Source of the DNA: Streptomyces composti
Lineage (GTDB): Bacteria; Actinomycetota; Actinomycetes; Streptomycetales; Streptomycetaceae
Length of the DNA: 64,000 nucleotides
Direction: 5' to 3'
NCBI RefSeq assembly: GCF_012034205.1
Contig: NZ_JAATEM010000017.1
Coordinates: 62,001-126,000, forward strand
Each line of letters opens with the position of its first letter. Position 1 is the first letter of the stretch. A program made the position numbers and the translations under genes. Positions 1-8,992 of the stretch are shown here, one piece after another. The notes beneath the pieces are model-generated. The model saw only the letters and a list, made by a program, of their open reading frames with translations. It ran no database searches and was not told the DNA's origin.

Positions 1-832
1 CGACGGCAGCAAGGCGCTGTACGGGGGCAAGGGCACTCGCCGTATCACCGTCCGCGACATCGCCCTCGCCAAGGAGCGGGGCGAGAAGTGGCCCATGCTC
101 ACCGCCTACGACGCGATGACCGCGTCCGTGTTCGACGAGGCCGGGATCCCGGTCATGCTGGTGGGCGACTCGGCCGGCAACTGCCACCTCGGGTACGACA
201 CCACCGTTCCCGTCACCCTCGACGAGATGGTCATGCTCTCGGCGGCCGTCGTACGGGGCACCTCGCGTGCCCTGATCGTCGGCGACCTGCCCTTCGGCTC
301 GTACCAGGAGGGCCCGGTGCAGGCGCTGCGCTCGGCGACCCGGCTGGTGAAGGAGGCCGGGGTCGGCGCGGTGAAGCTGGAGGGCGGGGAGCGCTCGCAC
401 CGGCAGATCGAGCTGCTGGTGGAGTCCGGGATTCCCGTGATGGCGCACATCGGGCTGACCCCGCAGTCCGTGAACACGATGGGCTACCGCGTGCAGGGGC
501 GCGGCGAGGAGGCGGCGCAGCAGCTACTGCGGGACGCCAAGGCCGTGCAGGACGCGGGGGCGTTCGCGGTGGTCCTCGAGCTGGTGCCGGCGGAGCTGGC
601 GGCCGAGGTGACGCGGGTACTGCACATTCCGACGGTCGGGATCGGGGCCGGGCCGGAGACGGATGCGCAGGTGCTGGTGTGGACCGACATGCTCGGGCTC
701 ACCCAGGGCCGGGTGCCGAGGTTCGTGAAGCAGTACGCCGATCTGCGGTCCGTCATGACGGGAGCGGTGAAGGCGTTCGCCGACGAGGTCGTCGCCGGGA
801 CGTTCCCCCAGGAGGAGCACTCCGTCCACTGA
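1..832 (+). CDS. panB: 3-methyl-2-oxobutanoate hydroxymethyltransferase (5' partial)
   Basis: PanB makes ketopantoate from 2-oxoisovalerate and methylene-tetrahydrofolate, the first committed step of pantothenate/CoA synthesis, in the cytosol. The frame is open from base 2, and the conserved N-terminal stretch ending in RRITVRDI comes before the first in-window ATG (95), so the real start lies outside the window. Family motifs are visible: [13 protein letters not shown], the metal-binding [21 protein letters not shown] and [12 protein letters not shown]. The C-terminus is complete at 832 and is followed by a hairpin terminator. A housekeeping gene; no oddities seen. Confidence 0.95.
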   Translation, partial: DGSKALYGGKGTRRITVRDIALAKERGEKWPMLTAYDAMTASVFDEAGIPVMLVGDSAGNCHLGYDTTVPVTLDEMVMLSAAVVRGTSRALIVGDLPFGSYQEGPVQALRSATRLVKEAGVGAVKLEGGERSHRQIELLVESGIPVMAHIGLTPQSVNTMGYRVQGRGEEAAQQLLRDAKAVQDAGAFAVVLELVPAELAAEVTRVLHIPTVGIGAGPETDAQVLVWTDMLGLTQGRVPRFVKQYADLRSVMTGAVKAFADEVVAGTFPQEEHSVH

Positions 833-870
833 CCGCCCGGAACAACCGAAGCCACTGTGGTTCCACCGTG

Positions 871-902
871 CAGCCCGCCGATCCTCCCCCGTCGGCGGGC
901 TG
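871..902 (+). terminator. Hairpin terminator after panB
   Basis: An 11-bp perfect inverted repeat (CAGCCCGCCGA at 871-881, TCGGCGGGCTG at 892-902) with a 10-nt C/T-rich loop lies 39 bp after the panB stop. There is no clear T-run, as is usual in Streptomyces. It separates panB from the ABC transporter operon. Confidence 0.7.
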
Positions 903-961
903 CCGCTCGCAGGCGCCCGCAGGGCGGGCGCGCCCGGCCGACAGGGAGCCGACCAGGGCGC

Positions 962-991
962 TGTCGGTGCAGTGTCGGTGATCTGTCGGCG
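962..991 (+). promoter_or_regulatory. Three 11-bp-spaced direct repeats, SARP-type operator
   Basis: TGTCGGTG at 962-969 and 973-980, and TGTCGGCG at 984-991, recur with a period of exactly 11 bp. SARP/AfsR-family BTAD regulators bind heptameric direct repeats on one helical face in this spacing, about 8 bp upstream of a -10 box. GATGTC at 995-1000 could be that -10, with the ATG of the ABC gene at 1013. A BTAD regulator is encoded convergently just beyond this operon (2944-6225) and is the natural candidate to bind here. The binding itself is inference. Confidence 0.55.
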
Positions 992-1012
992 GCGGATGTC
1001 ACCGTCGGGGGC

Positions 1013-2047
1013 ATGAAGCAACAAGGGACACACACCGGGGGATCCGCAGGCGCGGTGACCGTGCGAGGGCTGGTCAAGCACTACGGGGAGACCAAGGCGC
1101 TGGCCGGCGTCGATCTGGATGTGCGCGAGGGCACCGTGATGGGTGTGCTCGGCCCGAACGGCGCCGGCAAGACCACCCTCGTCCGCATCCTGTCCACCCT
1201 GCTGGCCCCCACCGCCGGCCAGGCGACCGTGGCCGGCTACGACGTCGTCCGCCAACCCCGGCAGCTGCGCCGGGTGATCGGCCTGACCGGCCAGTACGCC
1301 TCGGTGGACGAGAAGCTGCCGGGCTGGGAGAACCTGTACCTGATCGGCCGGCTGCTCGACCTGTCCCGCAAGGAGGCCCGCGCCCGCGCCGACGAGCTGC
1401 TGGAGCGGTTCTCGCTCACGGACGCCGCCCGGCGCCCGGCGGGCACGTACTCCGGTGGTATGCGCCGCCGGCTGGACCTGGCCGCGTCGATGATCGGGCG
1501 CCCGGCCGTGCTGTTCCTGGACGAGCCGACCACCGGCCTGGACCCGCGCACCCGCAACGAGGTGTGGGACGAGGTCAAGCGGCTGGTCGGTGAGGGCGTG
1601 ACCGTGCTGCTGACCACCCAGTACATGGAGGAGGCCGAGCAGCTCGCCTCCGAGCTGACCGTCATGGACCGCGGGAAGGTCATCGCGAGGGGCGGCATCG
1701 AGGAGCTGAAGGCCAGGGTCGGCGGCCGCACCCTGCGGATCCGCCCTGCGGACCCGTTGCGGCTGCGCCCGCTGGCGGCGGCCCTGGACGAGCTGGGCAT
1801 CACCGGCCTCGCCCCGGTCACCGTGGACGCCGAGCGTGCGGCGCTGCTGGTGCCGGTTCTGAGCGACGAGCAGCTGACGGCCGTGGTCGGCGCGGTCACC
1901 GCACAGGACGTCACCCTGGCCTCCATCAGCACCGAACTGCCCAGCCTGGACGAGGTGTTCCTCTCGCTCACCGGGCACCGCGCCGGTGAGCCGCTGGACA
2001 CCGAGCCCGCCGGTTCCGCCGAGCACCGCGAGGAGGTCGCCGCATGA
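1013..2047 (+). CDS. DrrA-family ABC transporter ATP-binding protein
   Basis: A 344-residue ATPase subunit of an ABC-2 type drug exporter (daunorubicin-resistance DrrA family). Walker A GPNGAGKTT is at about residues 47-55, followed by the signature YSGGMRRRLDLA, Walker B VLFLDEPTTGLD and an H-loop variant (TTQYMEEAE, where Gln replaces His, common in DrrA proteins). The C-terminal extension of about 90 residues is the usual DrrA-type domain. The ATG at 1013 is chosen because similarity begins right after it and the SARP-type repeats lie just upstream. The stop overlaps the permease start (ATGA), so the pair is translationally coupled. Substrate unknown. Confidence 0.9.
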   Translation: MKQQGTHTGGSAGAVTVRGLVKHYGETKALAGVDLDVREGTVMGVLGPNGAGKTTLVRILSTLLAPTAGQATVAGYDVVRQPRQLRRVIGLTGQYASVDEKLPGWENLYLIGRLLDLSRKEARARADELLERFSLTDAARRPAGTYSGGMRRRLDLAASMIGRPAVLFLDEPTTGLDPRTRNEVWDEVKRLVGEGVTVLLTTQYMEEAEQLASELTVMDRGKVIARGGIEELKARVGGRTLRIRPADPLRLRPLAAALDELGITGLAPVTVDAERAALLVPVLSDEQLTAVVGAVTAQDVTLASISTELPSLDEVFLSLTGHRAGEPLDTEPAGSAEHREEVAA

Positions 2048-2865
2048 GCGCCACGACCGTGCCCCCTGCCCAGACCGTTCACGACGCGCGGATCCCGCTG
2101 CGCGGGCATCTTCGGCACACCGGCGCGCTGGTGCGCCGCAATCTGCTGTGGATCCGTCAGGACCCGGAGTCGATGTTCGACGCCGTGCTGTTCCCGATCG
2201 TGTTCACGCTGCTGTTCGTGTACGTCTTCGGCGGCTCGATCGGGCAGGCCCTGGGCGGCGGACAGGAGGCGTATGTGCAGTACATCGTGCCCGGCCTGAT
2301 GGCCATGATGGGCATGAACATGGCCCAGGGCGTGGGCACCGGCTTCAACCAGGACTTCAACTCCGGGGTGATGGACCGCTTCCGCTCGCTGCCGATCGGC
2401 CGCGGCTCGGTGCTGTTCGCCAAGATCGCCGTGGAACTGGTGCGCATGCTGATCGCCACCACGATCCTGATGGTGGTCGGGGTGCTGGTCGGTTTCGACA
2501 TCACCAACTGGCCGGGGCTGCTGGCGGCCGTGGGCCTGTCCGCGGTGTTCGGCTCGGCCCTGATGTGGATCTTCCTCACGCTCGGCGTGACCATGAAGAA
2601 CGCGCAGTCGGTGCAGGCGATGGGCTTCCTGGTGCTGATGCCGCTGCAGTTCGGCTCGTCGATCTTCGCGCCGCCGCAGTCGATGCCGGACTGGCTGGAG
2701 AGCTTCACCGAGTACAACCCGCTGTCCTCGCTGGCCGACGCCGCACGCGGGCTGATGGTGGGCGGGCCCGTGGCGCACGACCTGTGGATGACCCTGGGCT
2801 GGACGGTGGCGATCACGGCGGTGATGGCACCGGTCGCGATCCACAAGTTCCGCACCAAGGACTGA
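2044..2865 (+). CDS. ABC-2 type transporter permease (DrrB-like)
   Basis: A 273-residue membrane subunit that pairs with the preceding ATPase. About six hydrophobic segments follow a short cytoplasmic N-terminus, in the order expected of the ABC-2 membrane family (IRQDPESMFDAVLFPIVF at the start of helix 1, later a glycine-rich NMAQGVGTGFNQDF loop and PLSSLADAARGL before the last helix). It most likely exports a hydrophobic drug or lipid. It ends 78 bp before the convergent regulator gene, with a strong shared terminator between them. Confidence 0.88.
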   Translation: MSATTVPPAQTVHDARIPLRGHLRHTGALVRRNLLWIRQDPESMFDAVLFPIVFTLLFVYVFGGSIGQALGGGQEAYVQYIVPGLMAMMGMNMAQGVGTGFNQDFNSGVMDRFRSLPIGRGSVLFAKIAVELVRMLIATTILMVVGVLVGFDITNWPGLLAAVGLSAVFGSALMWIFLTLGVTMKNAQSVQAMGFLVLMPLQFGSSIFAPPQSMPDWLESFTEYNPLSSLADAARGLMVGGPVAHDLWMTLGWTVAITAVMAPVAIHKFRTKD

Positions 2866-2943
2866 GCAGAAGAACCGCCGGAAGGGGGTCACACACAAAG
2901 CCGGAGAGGCCACACAGGAACAGAGAAGAAAAGAGAAGAGCAG

Positions 2944-5900
2944 TCAGAGCAGGGCGGCGGCCTCCCCGGGCGTGAGGCCGCCGCCCTGCGCGTAGGCGGA
3001 TGCGTACGCCTCGTCGTCGCCGAGCGCGGCCCGGATGCGCTGCTCGGTGCGTGCGCGGCAGGTGGCCTCGACCCTGCCCGGGACATGGCCGGGCAGCAGC
3101 CAGGAGTCGGCGGCGCCCAGCAGGCGGGCCGCCTCGCCGGCGCGCCTGCCGCCGTCGACTCCGGCGAGGGCCATCGCGGCCCCGGTCAGGTGCCCGCTGC
3201 GCATCTGCGGGGCGACGGTCTCGCACACCGGGTCCTGGGCGCGTTCGAACGCCTGCCGGAAGGTGCGGAGCGCCCTGGCGTCGTCCCCGTCGAACACGTC
3301 CAGCCAGCCCTCGGCGCCGAGGATGAACGCGTCGAACACGATGTACTGCGCGATCCGGAACTCCTCGCGCAGCAGGTTCAGCTGCTGCCGTGCCTCGGCG
3401 GTGCGGCCGGTCATGCCGAGCCAGCCGGCCAGCATGAGGCGGGCGAAGGGCATGGCCTCGTTGTGGCCGCACCGGGTGGTCTCGATGATCTCCCGCAGCA
3501 GCCGCTCCCCGCGTTCGGTGTGCCCCGCCTCCAGCAGCGCGTTGCCCAGCCGGGCGGACAGCACGGCGATCTGGGCGCGGGCGCCCAGCCGTTCGGCGTG
3601 CTCGATGGCGGCGGCGAAGTCGGCGGCCGCGGCGTCGTAGCGGCCCCGGCGTTCGTGCGCCTCGCCGCGCGCGGACAGGGCCTCGGCGGTGCCCCAGGAG
3701 TCGTCCAGGCGCCGGTAGATCTCCAGGGCCTCGTCCGCGTCGCGGGCGGCGCCGCCGGCCAGGTCGGCGCGGTTGGCCAGGACATTGGCGCGGATCTGCA
3801 GACAGCCGGCCAGCTCCCACTCGTAACCGGGGGTCCGGCGGGCGACGTCGACGGCGGCGTCCAGGGCGCGGCGCAGCCGCTCGGTGTCGCCGGTCAGCAT
3901 CAGCGAGAAGATCCACAGCAGGCCGGGCGACCGGCAGGTCTGCGGCAGGCCGGGCTCGTAGGTCGCGGCGATGATCCGCAGCCGGTCCTGCGCCTCGGGC
4001 GTCTGCCAGTTGTCCAGCTCGGTGTCCATGCAGGCCAGGTGCGCCAGATGCACTCCGCGGCGGGCCTCGGCGAGCACCTCGCCGGTCATCGGGGGCGGGT
4101 GCTCGGTGCAGCGCTGCCACACGGGGGCGGCCGGGCGGACCTCGGCGAACGGGTCGGGGCCGAGGGCCATCACCTCGCGGCACCAGTTGCGGGCGTCGAT
4201 CCTGAGGTCGCGCATCTGCCAGAAGAAGGCGAGCGACAGCGTCAGGCACAGCGCCTCCTGCTCGTCGCGCAGGGCGAGCGCGTGACGCAGCGCGGTGCGC
4301 AGGTTGTCGTACTCGCGCTCCAGCCGTTCGATGGCGGTGCGCTGCTGCCCGCCGCGCAGCAACGGGTCGGTGGTACGGGCGAGTTCGCGGTAGTACGTGA
4401 GGTGGGCTCGGATCGCCTCGGTGCGCCGGCCGGTCTCGTCGAGGCGTTCGGCCGCGTACTCGCCGACGGTCTCGAGGAGCCGGTAGCGCATCTCGCCGTC
4501 GCCGGAGGGCGCCGCCACCACCAGGGACTTGTCGACGAGCGAGGCGAGCGACTCCAGCGCGGCGGGCCCGCACACCGCCTCGGCGGCGGCGAGGTCGCAG
4601 CCGCCGGCGAAGACCGACAGGCGGCTCAGCACCTCGCGTTCGTCCGTGTCGAGCAGCTCCCAGGACCAGTCGACGACGGCCCGCAGGGTCTGCTGGCGGG
4701 GCAGGGCGGTGCGGCTGCCGGAGGTGAGCAGGCGGAAGCGGTCGTCGAGGCGGTCGGCGATCTGGCGCGGGGTGAGCATCCGCAGCCGGGCGGCGGCGAG
4801 TTCGATGGCGAGGGGCAGTCCGTCGAGCCGGCGGCAGATCTCGGCGCAGGCCTCCGGGTCGTCCTCGACGCGGAATCCGGGCCGGGCGGCGGCACCGCGG
4901 TCGGCGAGCAGCCGCAGGGCCACCGGTTCCGGCAGCGGTTCCACCGGGCGCAGCAACTCGCCCTGCACACCGAGGGGTTCGCGGCTGGTGGCGAGGACGG
5001 TGAGGTGGGGGCAGCGCTCCAGCAGCGTCTGCGCCAGGCGGGCGGCGGCGTCCACGACGTGCTCGCAGTTGTCCAGGATCAGCAGCATGCGGCGCCGGCC
5101 GCAGTGTTCGGCGAGGCGGTCGACGGGGTCGTCGTGGCGCTCGGCGACGGCCCGCATGCTCTCGGCGCCGGCGCCGTAGAGCACGGTCTCGCGGGCGCCG
5201 ACGGCGGTGAGCACGGCCTCGGGGACGGCGTCGGGGTCGTCGACCGGGGCCAGCTCGGCCAGCCACACCCCGTCGGGCAGGGCGTCCCGTACGGTCTCGG
5301 CCGCCTCCTGCGACAGCCGGGTCTTCCCTGAGCCGCCGGGCCCGAGCAGGGTGACCAGGCGGGCGGCGGACAGGTCGGCGCGGATGGCCTCGATGTCCCG
5401 CTCCCGGCCGACGAAGGAGGTCAGCCGGGCGCGCAGATTGCCCCGCCGCGGTGCCGTCCCGGCCGGCGCGGGTCCCGGCGCGGCCCGGGAGGCGGGCTGC
5501 GGGCGGAGCAGGTCGGCGTGCAGGGCCCGCAGTTCGGCGCCCGGATCGGAGCCGAGCCGGTCGGCGAGGAGGCGGCGCACGTCCTCGTAGGCGGCGAGGG
5601 CCTCGGCGGTGCGGCCGGTGTCGCGCAGCGCGCGCAGCCGCAGCGCCTGGAGGGGTTCGTCGAGCGGGTGGGTGTCGCACAGGGCGGTCAGCTCGGGCAG
5701 CGACTGCTCGGCCTGTCCGAGGGCGAGCGCGGCGGTGTGCCGGGCGCGCAGCGCCTCCAGCCGCCGGGTCTCGGCGCGGGCGGCCTCGGCGGTGGAGTCG
5801 GGCAGGTCGGCGAGGGCGGGCCCGCGCCACAGTGCCAGGGCGTCGTCGAGCACCACCGCCGCCTTCCGCGGGTCGCCGTCGGCCAGGGCGCGCAGGCCCT

Positions 5901-6225
5901 CGCCGGTCAGCCGCTCGAAGCGGTGCAGGTCGATGTCGTCGGCCGCGGCGGTGAGCCGGTAGCCGCCGTCGGCGGAGGCGACCGCGTCGGCGCCGAGCAC
6001 CCGGCGCAGCCGGCCGACCAGGGCCTGCAGCGCCCCGGTGGCGTCGGCCGGCGGCTCGTCGTCCCACACCTCGTCGACCAGGACGCGCACCGGCACGACC
6101 CGCCCGGGCCGCAGGGCGAGCACGGTCAGCAGGGCACGCAGCCGCGCCCCGCCCACGGGGAGGGCGGTGCCGTCGGGGCGCAGGGCCTGGGTGGTGCCGA
6201 GGACGCGATATCGCACGAGGTCCAT
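2944..6225 (-). CDS. AfsR/SARP-type BTAD transcriptional regulator with NB-ARC ATPase
   Basis: A 1093-residue regulator with the AfsR-like layout: an OmpR-type winged helix (about 1-95), a BTAD domain (about 95-240, LHRFERL...PLQALRLRAL), a Pro/Ala linker, an NB-ARC ATPase (Walker A GPGGSGKT at 295-302, Walker B MLLILDNCEHV) and a long TPR-like helical C-terminus. The ATG at 6225 (MDLVRYRVLG) fits the family start. The gene converges on the DrrAB-type operon, whose promoter has 11-bp-spaced repeats of SARP type, so it probably regulates that exporter. Large STAND regulators of this kind respond to ATP and an unknown signal. No membrane segments. Confidence 0.9.
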   Translation of the reverse strand: MDLVRYRVLGTTQALRPDGTALPVGGARLRALLTVLALRPGRVVPVRVLVDEVWDDEPPADATGALQALVGRLRRVLGADAVASADGGYRLTAAADDIDLHRFERLTGEGLRALADGDPRKAAVVLDDALALWRGPALADLPDSTAEAARAETRRLEALRARHTAALALGQAEQSLPELTALCDTHPLDEPLQALRLRALRDTGRTAEALAAYEDVRRLLADRLGSDPGAELRALHADLLRPQPASRAAPGPAPAGTAPRRGNLRARLTSFVGRERDIEAIRADLSAARLVTLLGPGGSGKTRLSQEAAETVRDALPDGVWLAELAPVDDPDAVPEAVLTAVGARETVLYGAGAESMRAVAERHDDPVDRLAEHCGRRRMLLILDNCEHVVDAAARLAQTLLERCPHLTVLATSREPLGVQGELLRPVEPLPEPVALRLLADRGAAARPGFRVEDDPEACAEICRRLDGLPLAIELAAARLRMLTPRQIADRLDDRFRLLTSGSRTALPRQQTLRAVVDWSWELLDTDEREVLSRLSVFAGGCDLAAAEAVCGPAALESLASLVDKSLVVAAPSGDGEMRYRLLETVGEYAAERLDETGRRTEAIRAHLTYYRELARTTDPLLRGGQQRTAIERLEREYDNLRTALRHALALRDEQEALCLTLSLAFFWQMRDLRIDARNWCREVMALGPDPFAEVRPAAPVWQRCTEHPPPMTGEVLAEARRGVHLAHLACMDTELDNWQTPEAQDRLRIIAATYEPGLPQTCRSPGLLWIFSLMLTGDTERLRRALDAAVDVARRTPGYEWELAGCLQIRANVLANRADLAGGAARDADEALEIYRRLDDSWGTAEALSARGEAHERRGRYDAAAADFAAAIEHAERLGARAQIAVLSARLGNALLEAGHTERGERLLREIIETTRCGHNEAMPFARLMLAGWLGMTGRTAEARQQLNLLREEFRIAQYIVFDAFILGAEGWLDVFDGDDARALRTFRQAFERAQDPVCETVAPQMRSGHLTGAAMALAGVDGGRRAGEAARLLGAADSWLLPGHVPGRVEATCRARTEQRIRAALGDDEAYASAYAQGGGLTPGEAAALL
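2949..2989. terminator. Strong bidirectional hairpin between convergent genes
   Basis: A perfect 16-bp inverted repeat (arms 2949-2964 and 2974-2989, 9-nt loop) lies inside the last codons of the regulator gene. The preceding A/G-rich stretch (about 2918-2940) gives a T/C-rich tail for minus-strand transcription. It can stop transcripts from both directions. Confidence 0.65.
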
Positions 6226-6248
6226 TGTCGTCGGTGCTCCGGGGCCCA

Positions 6249-6386
6249 TCACCGCGGCCCGCGCACGGTGCCCGGGAAGTGCGGCGGGTGCTCCGGCAGG
6301 GGCCGGGCCACCTCGTCGCCGACCGTGAACGGCTCGCCGCAGCGCTCCGTCCGCCCGTCCTCGTGGATCACGTGCCACAGCCCCAT
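6249..6386 (-). CDS. Small hypothetical protein (45 aa)
   Basis: A short frame starting MGLWHVIHEDGRTERCGEPF with GGAGAG upstream of the ATG. The VGDEV motif after CGEPF resembles small Streptomyces proteins that I associate from memory with a DUF family (possibly DUF6578), but I cannot confirm this. It ends 23 bp before the regulator ATG on the same strand, so the two may be co-transcribed. Function unknown. Confidence 0.45.
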   Translation of the reverse strand: MGLWHVIHEDGRTERCGEPFTVGDEVARPLPEHPPHFPGTVRGPR

Positions 6387-6501
6387 GCCCCTACTCTCCG
6401 ACGGAACCGGCGGCCCGCGCGAGACGTTTTCCCGTTGCGCCCGGTACGGTCGGGCAGTCCCGTCGCCCGTCCCGTGCGTGTCCGACAGTCCAGGGAGTCC
6501 C

Positions 6502-7299
6502 ATGACCACCGCCGCCCCCCGCCGCAGCGACCGGAGGATCAGCCCCGTCTTCCTGGCGATCGTGGCCGTGATGGCGGTCACCGGCTGGGCCACCTGGACG
6601 GGCTTCGCGGAGCAGCCGGGCCTCGCGGTGTTCCTGTTCGTGACGGCCGCGTGGGTCGTCTCGCTGTGCCTGCACGAGTACGCGCACGCGCGCACCGCCC
6701 TGCACAGCGGGGACCTCTCCGTCGGTGCCAAGGGCTACCTCACGCTGAACCCGGTGAAGTACACGCACGCCCTGCTGAGCATCGTGCTGCCCGTGCTGTT
6801 CGTGATCATGGGCGGGATCGGTCTGCCCGGCGGTGCCGTGTTCATCGACCGGGGGCGGATCCGGGGCCGCTGGCGGCACAGCCTGATCTCGGCGGCGGGC
6901 CCCCTGACCAATGTGCTGTTCGCGGCGGTGTGCACCGCCCCGTTCTGGCTGGGCGCGCTGGAGGGCGTGCCCACCGGCTTCCGCTACGCCCTCGCCTTCC
7001 TGGCGCTGCTGCAGGTGACGGCGGCCATCCTGAACTTCCTGCCGGTGCCGGGCCTGGACGGCTACGGAGTGATCGAGCCGTGGCTGTCCCACGGCGTCCG
7101 GCGCCAGGTGGAGCCGTTCGCCCCGTTCGGCCTGCTCTTCGTCTTCGCGCTGCTGTGGGTGCCGGCGCTCAACGGCGCCTTCTTCGGCGCGGTGGACGCG
7201 GTGCTGCGCGGCCTCGGCATCGGGGACGTGGAGTCGTACTGCGGCTTCGAGCTGTACCGCTTCTGGCAGACGGACGAGCTGTGCACGATCCCCCGTTAG
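6502..7299 (+). CDS. M50-type (site-2 protease-like) membrane protein
   Basis: A 265-residue polytopic membrane protein with the zinc-metalloprotease signature HEYAH (HExxH) in an early transmembrane helix and the second metal motif NFLPVPGLDG near residue 180, both typical of family M50 intramembrane proteases. There are about six hydrophobic segments. No PDZ or CBS domain is present, so this is a minimal form. The ATG at 6502 follows CAGGGAG. It stands alone, divergent from the small 6249-6386 frame. The substrate cannot be inferred. Confidence 0.85.
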   Translation: MTTAAPRRSDRRISPVFLAIVAVMAVTGWATWTGFAEQPGLAVFLFVTAAWVVSLCLHEYAHARTALHSGDLSVGAKGYLTLNPVKYTHALLSIVLPVLFVIMGGIGLPGGAVFIDRGRIRGRWRHSLISAAGPLTNVLFAAVCTAPFWLGALEGVPTGFRYALAFLALLQVTAAILNFLPVPGLDGYGVIEPWLSHGVRRQVEPFAPFGLLFVFALLWVPALNGAFFGAVDAVLRGLGIGDVESYCGFELYRFWQTDELCTIPR

Positions 7300-7338
7300 C
7301 GGGTGCCGTCAGCCGGAGGGACGGGTGCCGTCAGCCGG
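7300..7338. repeat. 17-bp direct repeat across two convergent gene ends
   Basis: CGGGTGCCGTCAGCCGG occurs at 7300-7316 and again at 7322-7338. The second copy contains the stop codon of the minus-strand gene that ends at 7331. This is probably a small replication-slippage duplication. A 13-bp core of the same sequence recurs at 14732-14744, again over a minus-strand stop codon. Confidence 0.7.
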
Positions 7339-7525
7339 TGGCGGAGGAGGAGGAGCGGCGGGCGTCGCGTCCGCGCTTGACGTAGTAGAGGCACATGTTG
7401 GACGACAGCCCCGCCAGCAGCACCCAGACCACGCCCATCAGCACCATGCCCTGCACGAAGGAGACGACGGCCGCGGCGACGGCGAGCAGGCAGACGACGA
7501 GGGCGTAGACGGCGAGGCGGGGCAT
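7331..7525 (-). CDS. Small two-helix membrane protein
   Basis: A 64-residue protein starting MPRLAVYALVVCLLAVAAAV. Two hydrophobic helices (about 3-23 and 27-47) are followed by a basic, serine-rich tail (KRGRDARRSSSS), so the C-terminus is probably cytoplasmic. No recognised domain. It lies downstream of the F420 reductase gene on the same strand, separated from it by a hairpin, so it may be read separately. Confidence 0.65.
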   Translation of the reverse strand: MPRLAVYALVVCLLAVAAAVVSFVQGMVLMGVVWVLLAGLSSNMCLYYVKRGRDARRSSSSATG

Positions 7526-7542
7526 AGGACTGGTCTCCTGTC

Positions 7543-7583
7543 GGGGGACACGGACGGTCTGTGCTTCACCCCCAGTGTCCCCC
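7543..7583 (-). terminator. Hairpin after F420 reductase gene
   Basis: Nine-bp perfect arms (GGGGGACAC at 7543-7551, GTGTCCCCC at 7575-7583) enclose a 23-nt loop, starting 7 bp after the reductase stop on the minus strand. It could be a terminator or an attenuator ahead of the small membrane-protein gene. Confidence 0.45.
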
Positions 7584-7589
7584 ATCGGG

Positions 7590-8291
7590 TCATACGTCCG
7601 TGACGCGGAGCCCGGCGTGTGCCTTGTAGCGCCGGTTGACCGAGATCAGGTTGGCGACCAGCGCCTCCACCTGGTGCGCATTGCGCAGCCGGCCCGCGTA
7701 GACGCCGCGCATGCCGGGGATGCGCCCGGCCAGCGCCTGCACGATCTCCACATCGGCGCGCACCTCGCCGAGCACCATCACATCGGTCTCGATCCGGTCG
7801 GTCTCCGGGTCGGTGAGCAGCACGGCCGACAGGTGGTGGAAGGCGGCGGTGACCCGGGAGTCCGGCAGCAGGGCGGCGGCCTGCTCGGCGGCGCTGCCCT
7901 CCTCGGGCCTGAGCGCGTAGGCGCCCTTCTTGTCGAAGCCGAGCGGGTTGACGCAGTCGACGACGAGCTTGCCCGCCAGCTCCTCGCGCAGCGCCGTGAG
8001 GGTGTCGCCGTGCCCGTCCCACGGCACGGCGACGATCACGATGTCGCTGCGGCGGGCGCACTCGGCGTTGTCGGCGCCCTCGATGCCGTGGCCGAGCTCC
8101 TCGGCGGCGGCCCGGGCACGCTCGGCGGCGCGGGAACCGATGATCACCTTCTGGCCGGCCCGGGCGAGGCGGAAGGCGAGGCCCTTGCCCTGCGGGCCGG
8201 TGCCGCCGAGTACGCCGACGACGTACCCGGAGACGTCGGGGAGGTCCCAGGGGTCCTTGGCGGGCGGCTTTGCACTGTCGGTAGAGGTCAT
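7590..8291 (-). CDS. NADPH-dependent F420 reductase
   Basis: A 233-residue F420:NADP oxidoreductase that moves hydride between NADPH and coenzyme F420, supplying reduced F420 to actinobacterial reductases. The N-terminal Rossmann motif GVLGGTGPQGKGLA (about 26-39) is followed by IIGSRAAERA, which reads the NADP phosphate, then VAVPWDGH and VDCVNPLGFD. The C-terminal RNAHQVEALVANLISVNRRYK also fits the family. Cytosolic. The N-terminus has a 20-residue leader rich in Pro and Lys, common in Streptomyces copies. Confidence 0.93.
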   Translation of the reverse strand: MTSTDSAKPPAKDPWDLPDVSGYVVGVLGGTGPQGKGLAFRLARAGQKVIIGSRAAERARAAAEELGHGIEGADNAECARRSDIVIVAVPWDGHGDTLTALREELAGKLVVDCVNPLGFDKKGAYALRPEEGSAAEQAAALLPDSRVTAAFHHLSAVLLTDPETDRIETDVMVLGEVRADVEIVQALAGRIPGMRGVYAGRLRNAHQVEALVANLISVNRRYKAHAGLRVTDV

Positions 8292-8377
8292 GGCCCGACT
8301 TTACGACCCGTCCACGGACGGGCGATTCCCGGGCGAACGCCGGGCCGCGGCGAACCGGTTGGGGCAGGATGCGCCGC

Positions 8378-8992
8378 ATGGATGCGGTACGGGTCGCGTT
8401 GCTGCGGGAAGTGCTCGCCGGGACGGAGTGGCTGGGGGCCACCCGGAGGTTCGCGGGGGCGCTGCGGGGGTCGGTGGTGTCGCACGGGGGCGGGCTGCTG
8501 CTGGTGGGGACGCGGGAGTACGAGCCGTGGCATCTGGCGGCGCATCTGGTGGACGAGGCGGCGTGGTCGGGGACGCCGGAGCTCGCGCCGACGCTGGTGC
8601 GGCATGACGCGCGGCCGTCGGATCCGGCACATCTGGCGGTGGGGCTGGGGAGGCTGGAGGCGGTGCGGCGGGGGGAGACGCTGCTGGTGGTGGCACCGGG
8701 GGAACCGGGTGACGGGCTGCTGGAGCGGGTGTCGGACGCGCGGCGGGCGGGGGCGGTGTTGCTGGCGCTGGGGCCGGAGGAGGGAGAGCTGCCGGGGCTG
8801 GCGCACGAGACGTTGGCGGTGCCGGAGGGGGGTGAGCTGGATCTGGACACGGTGCAGCATCTGGTGAGTGCGGCGGCCGGGGAGAACGCGGTTCCCGGTG
8901 CGGGCGCCTCCCGGCGGGGGAGGCGGAGGTTCCGGGAGCGGCTTTCCCATCTGGCGGATCTGCTGATGGCGCCGCCTCCGCCGCGGTGGTGA
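8378..8992 (+). CDS. Conserved hypothetical protein (204 aa)
   Basis: Not recognised. The ATG at 8378 is preferred over 8369 because AGG at 8366-8368 sits at ribosome-binding distance only from the second ATG. The body is an alpha/beta-looking sequence with GGGLLLVGTREYEPWHL, ETLLVVAPGEPGD and AGAVLLALGPEEGELPGLAHETL, a pattern of alternating hydrophobic strands. The tail is basic (RRGRRRFRERLSHLADLL). The strand-loop pattern might indicate a sugar-isomerase-like or Rossmann-like fold, but no catalytic motif is evident. No signal peptide. Confidence 0.7.
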   Translation: MDAVRVALLREVLAGTEWLGATRRFAGALRGSVVSHGGGLLLVGTREYEPWHLAAHLVDEAAWSGTPELAPTLVRHDARPSDPAHLAVGLGRLEAVRRGETLLVVAPGEPGDGLLERVSDARRAGAVLLALGPEEGELPGLAHETLAVPEGGELDLDTVQHLVSAAAGENAVPGAGASRRGRRRFRERLSHLADLLMAPPPPRW

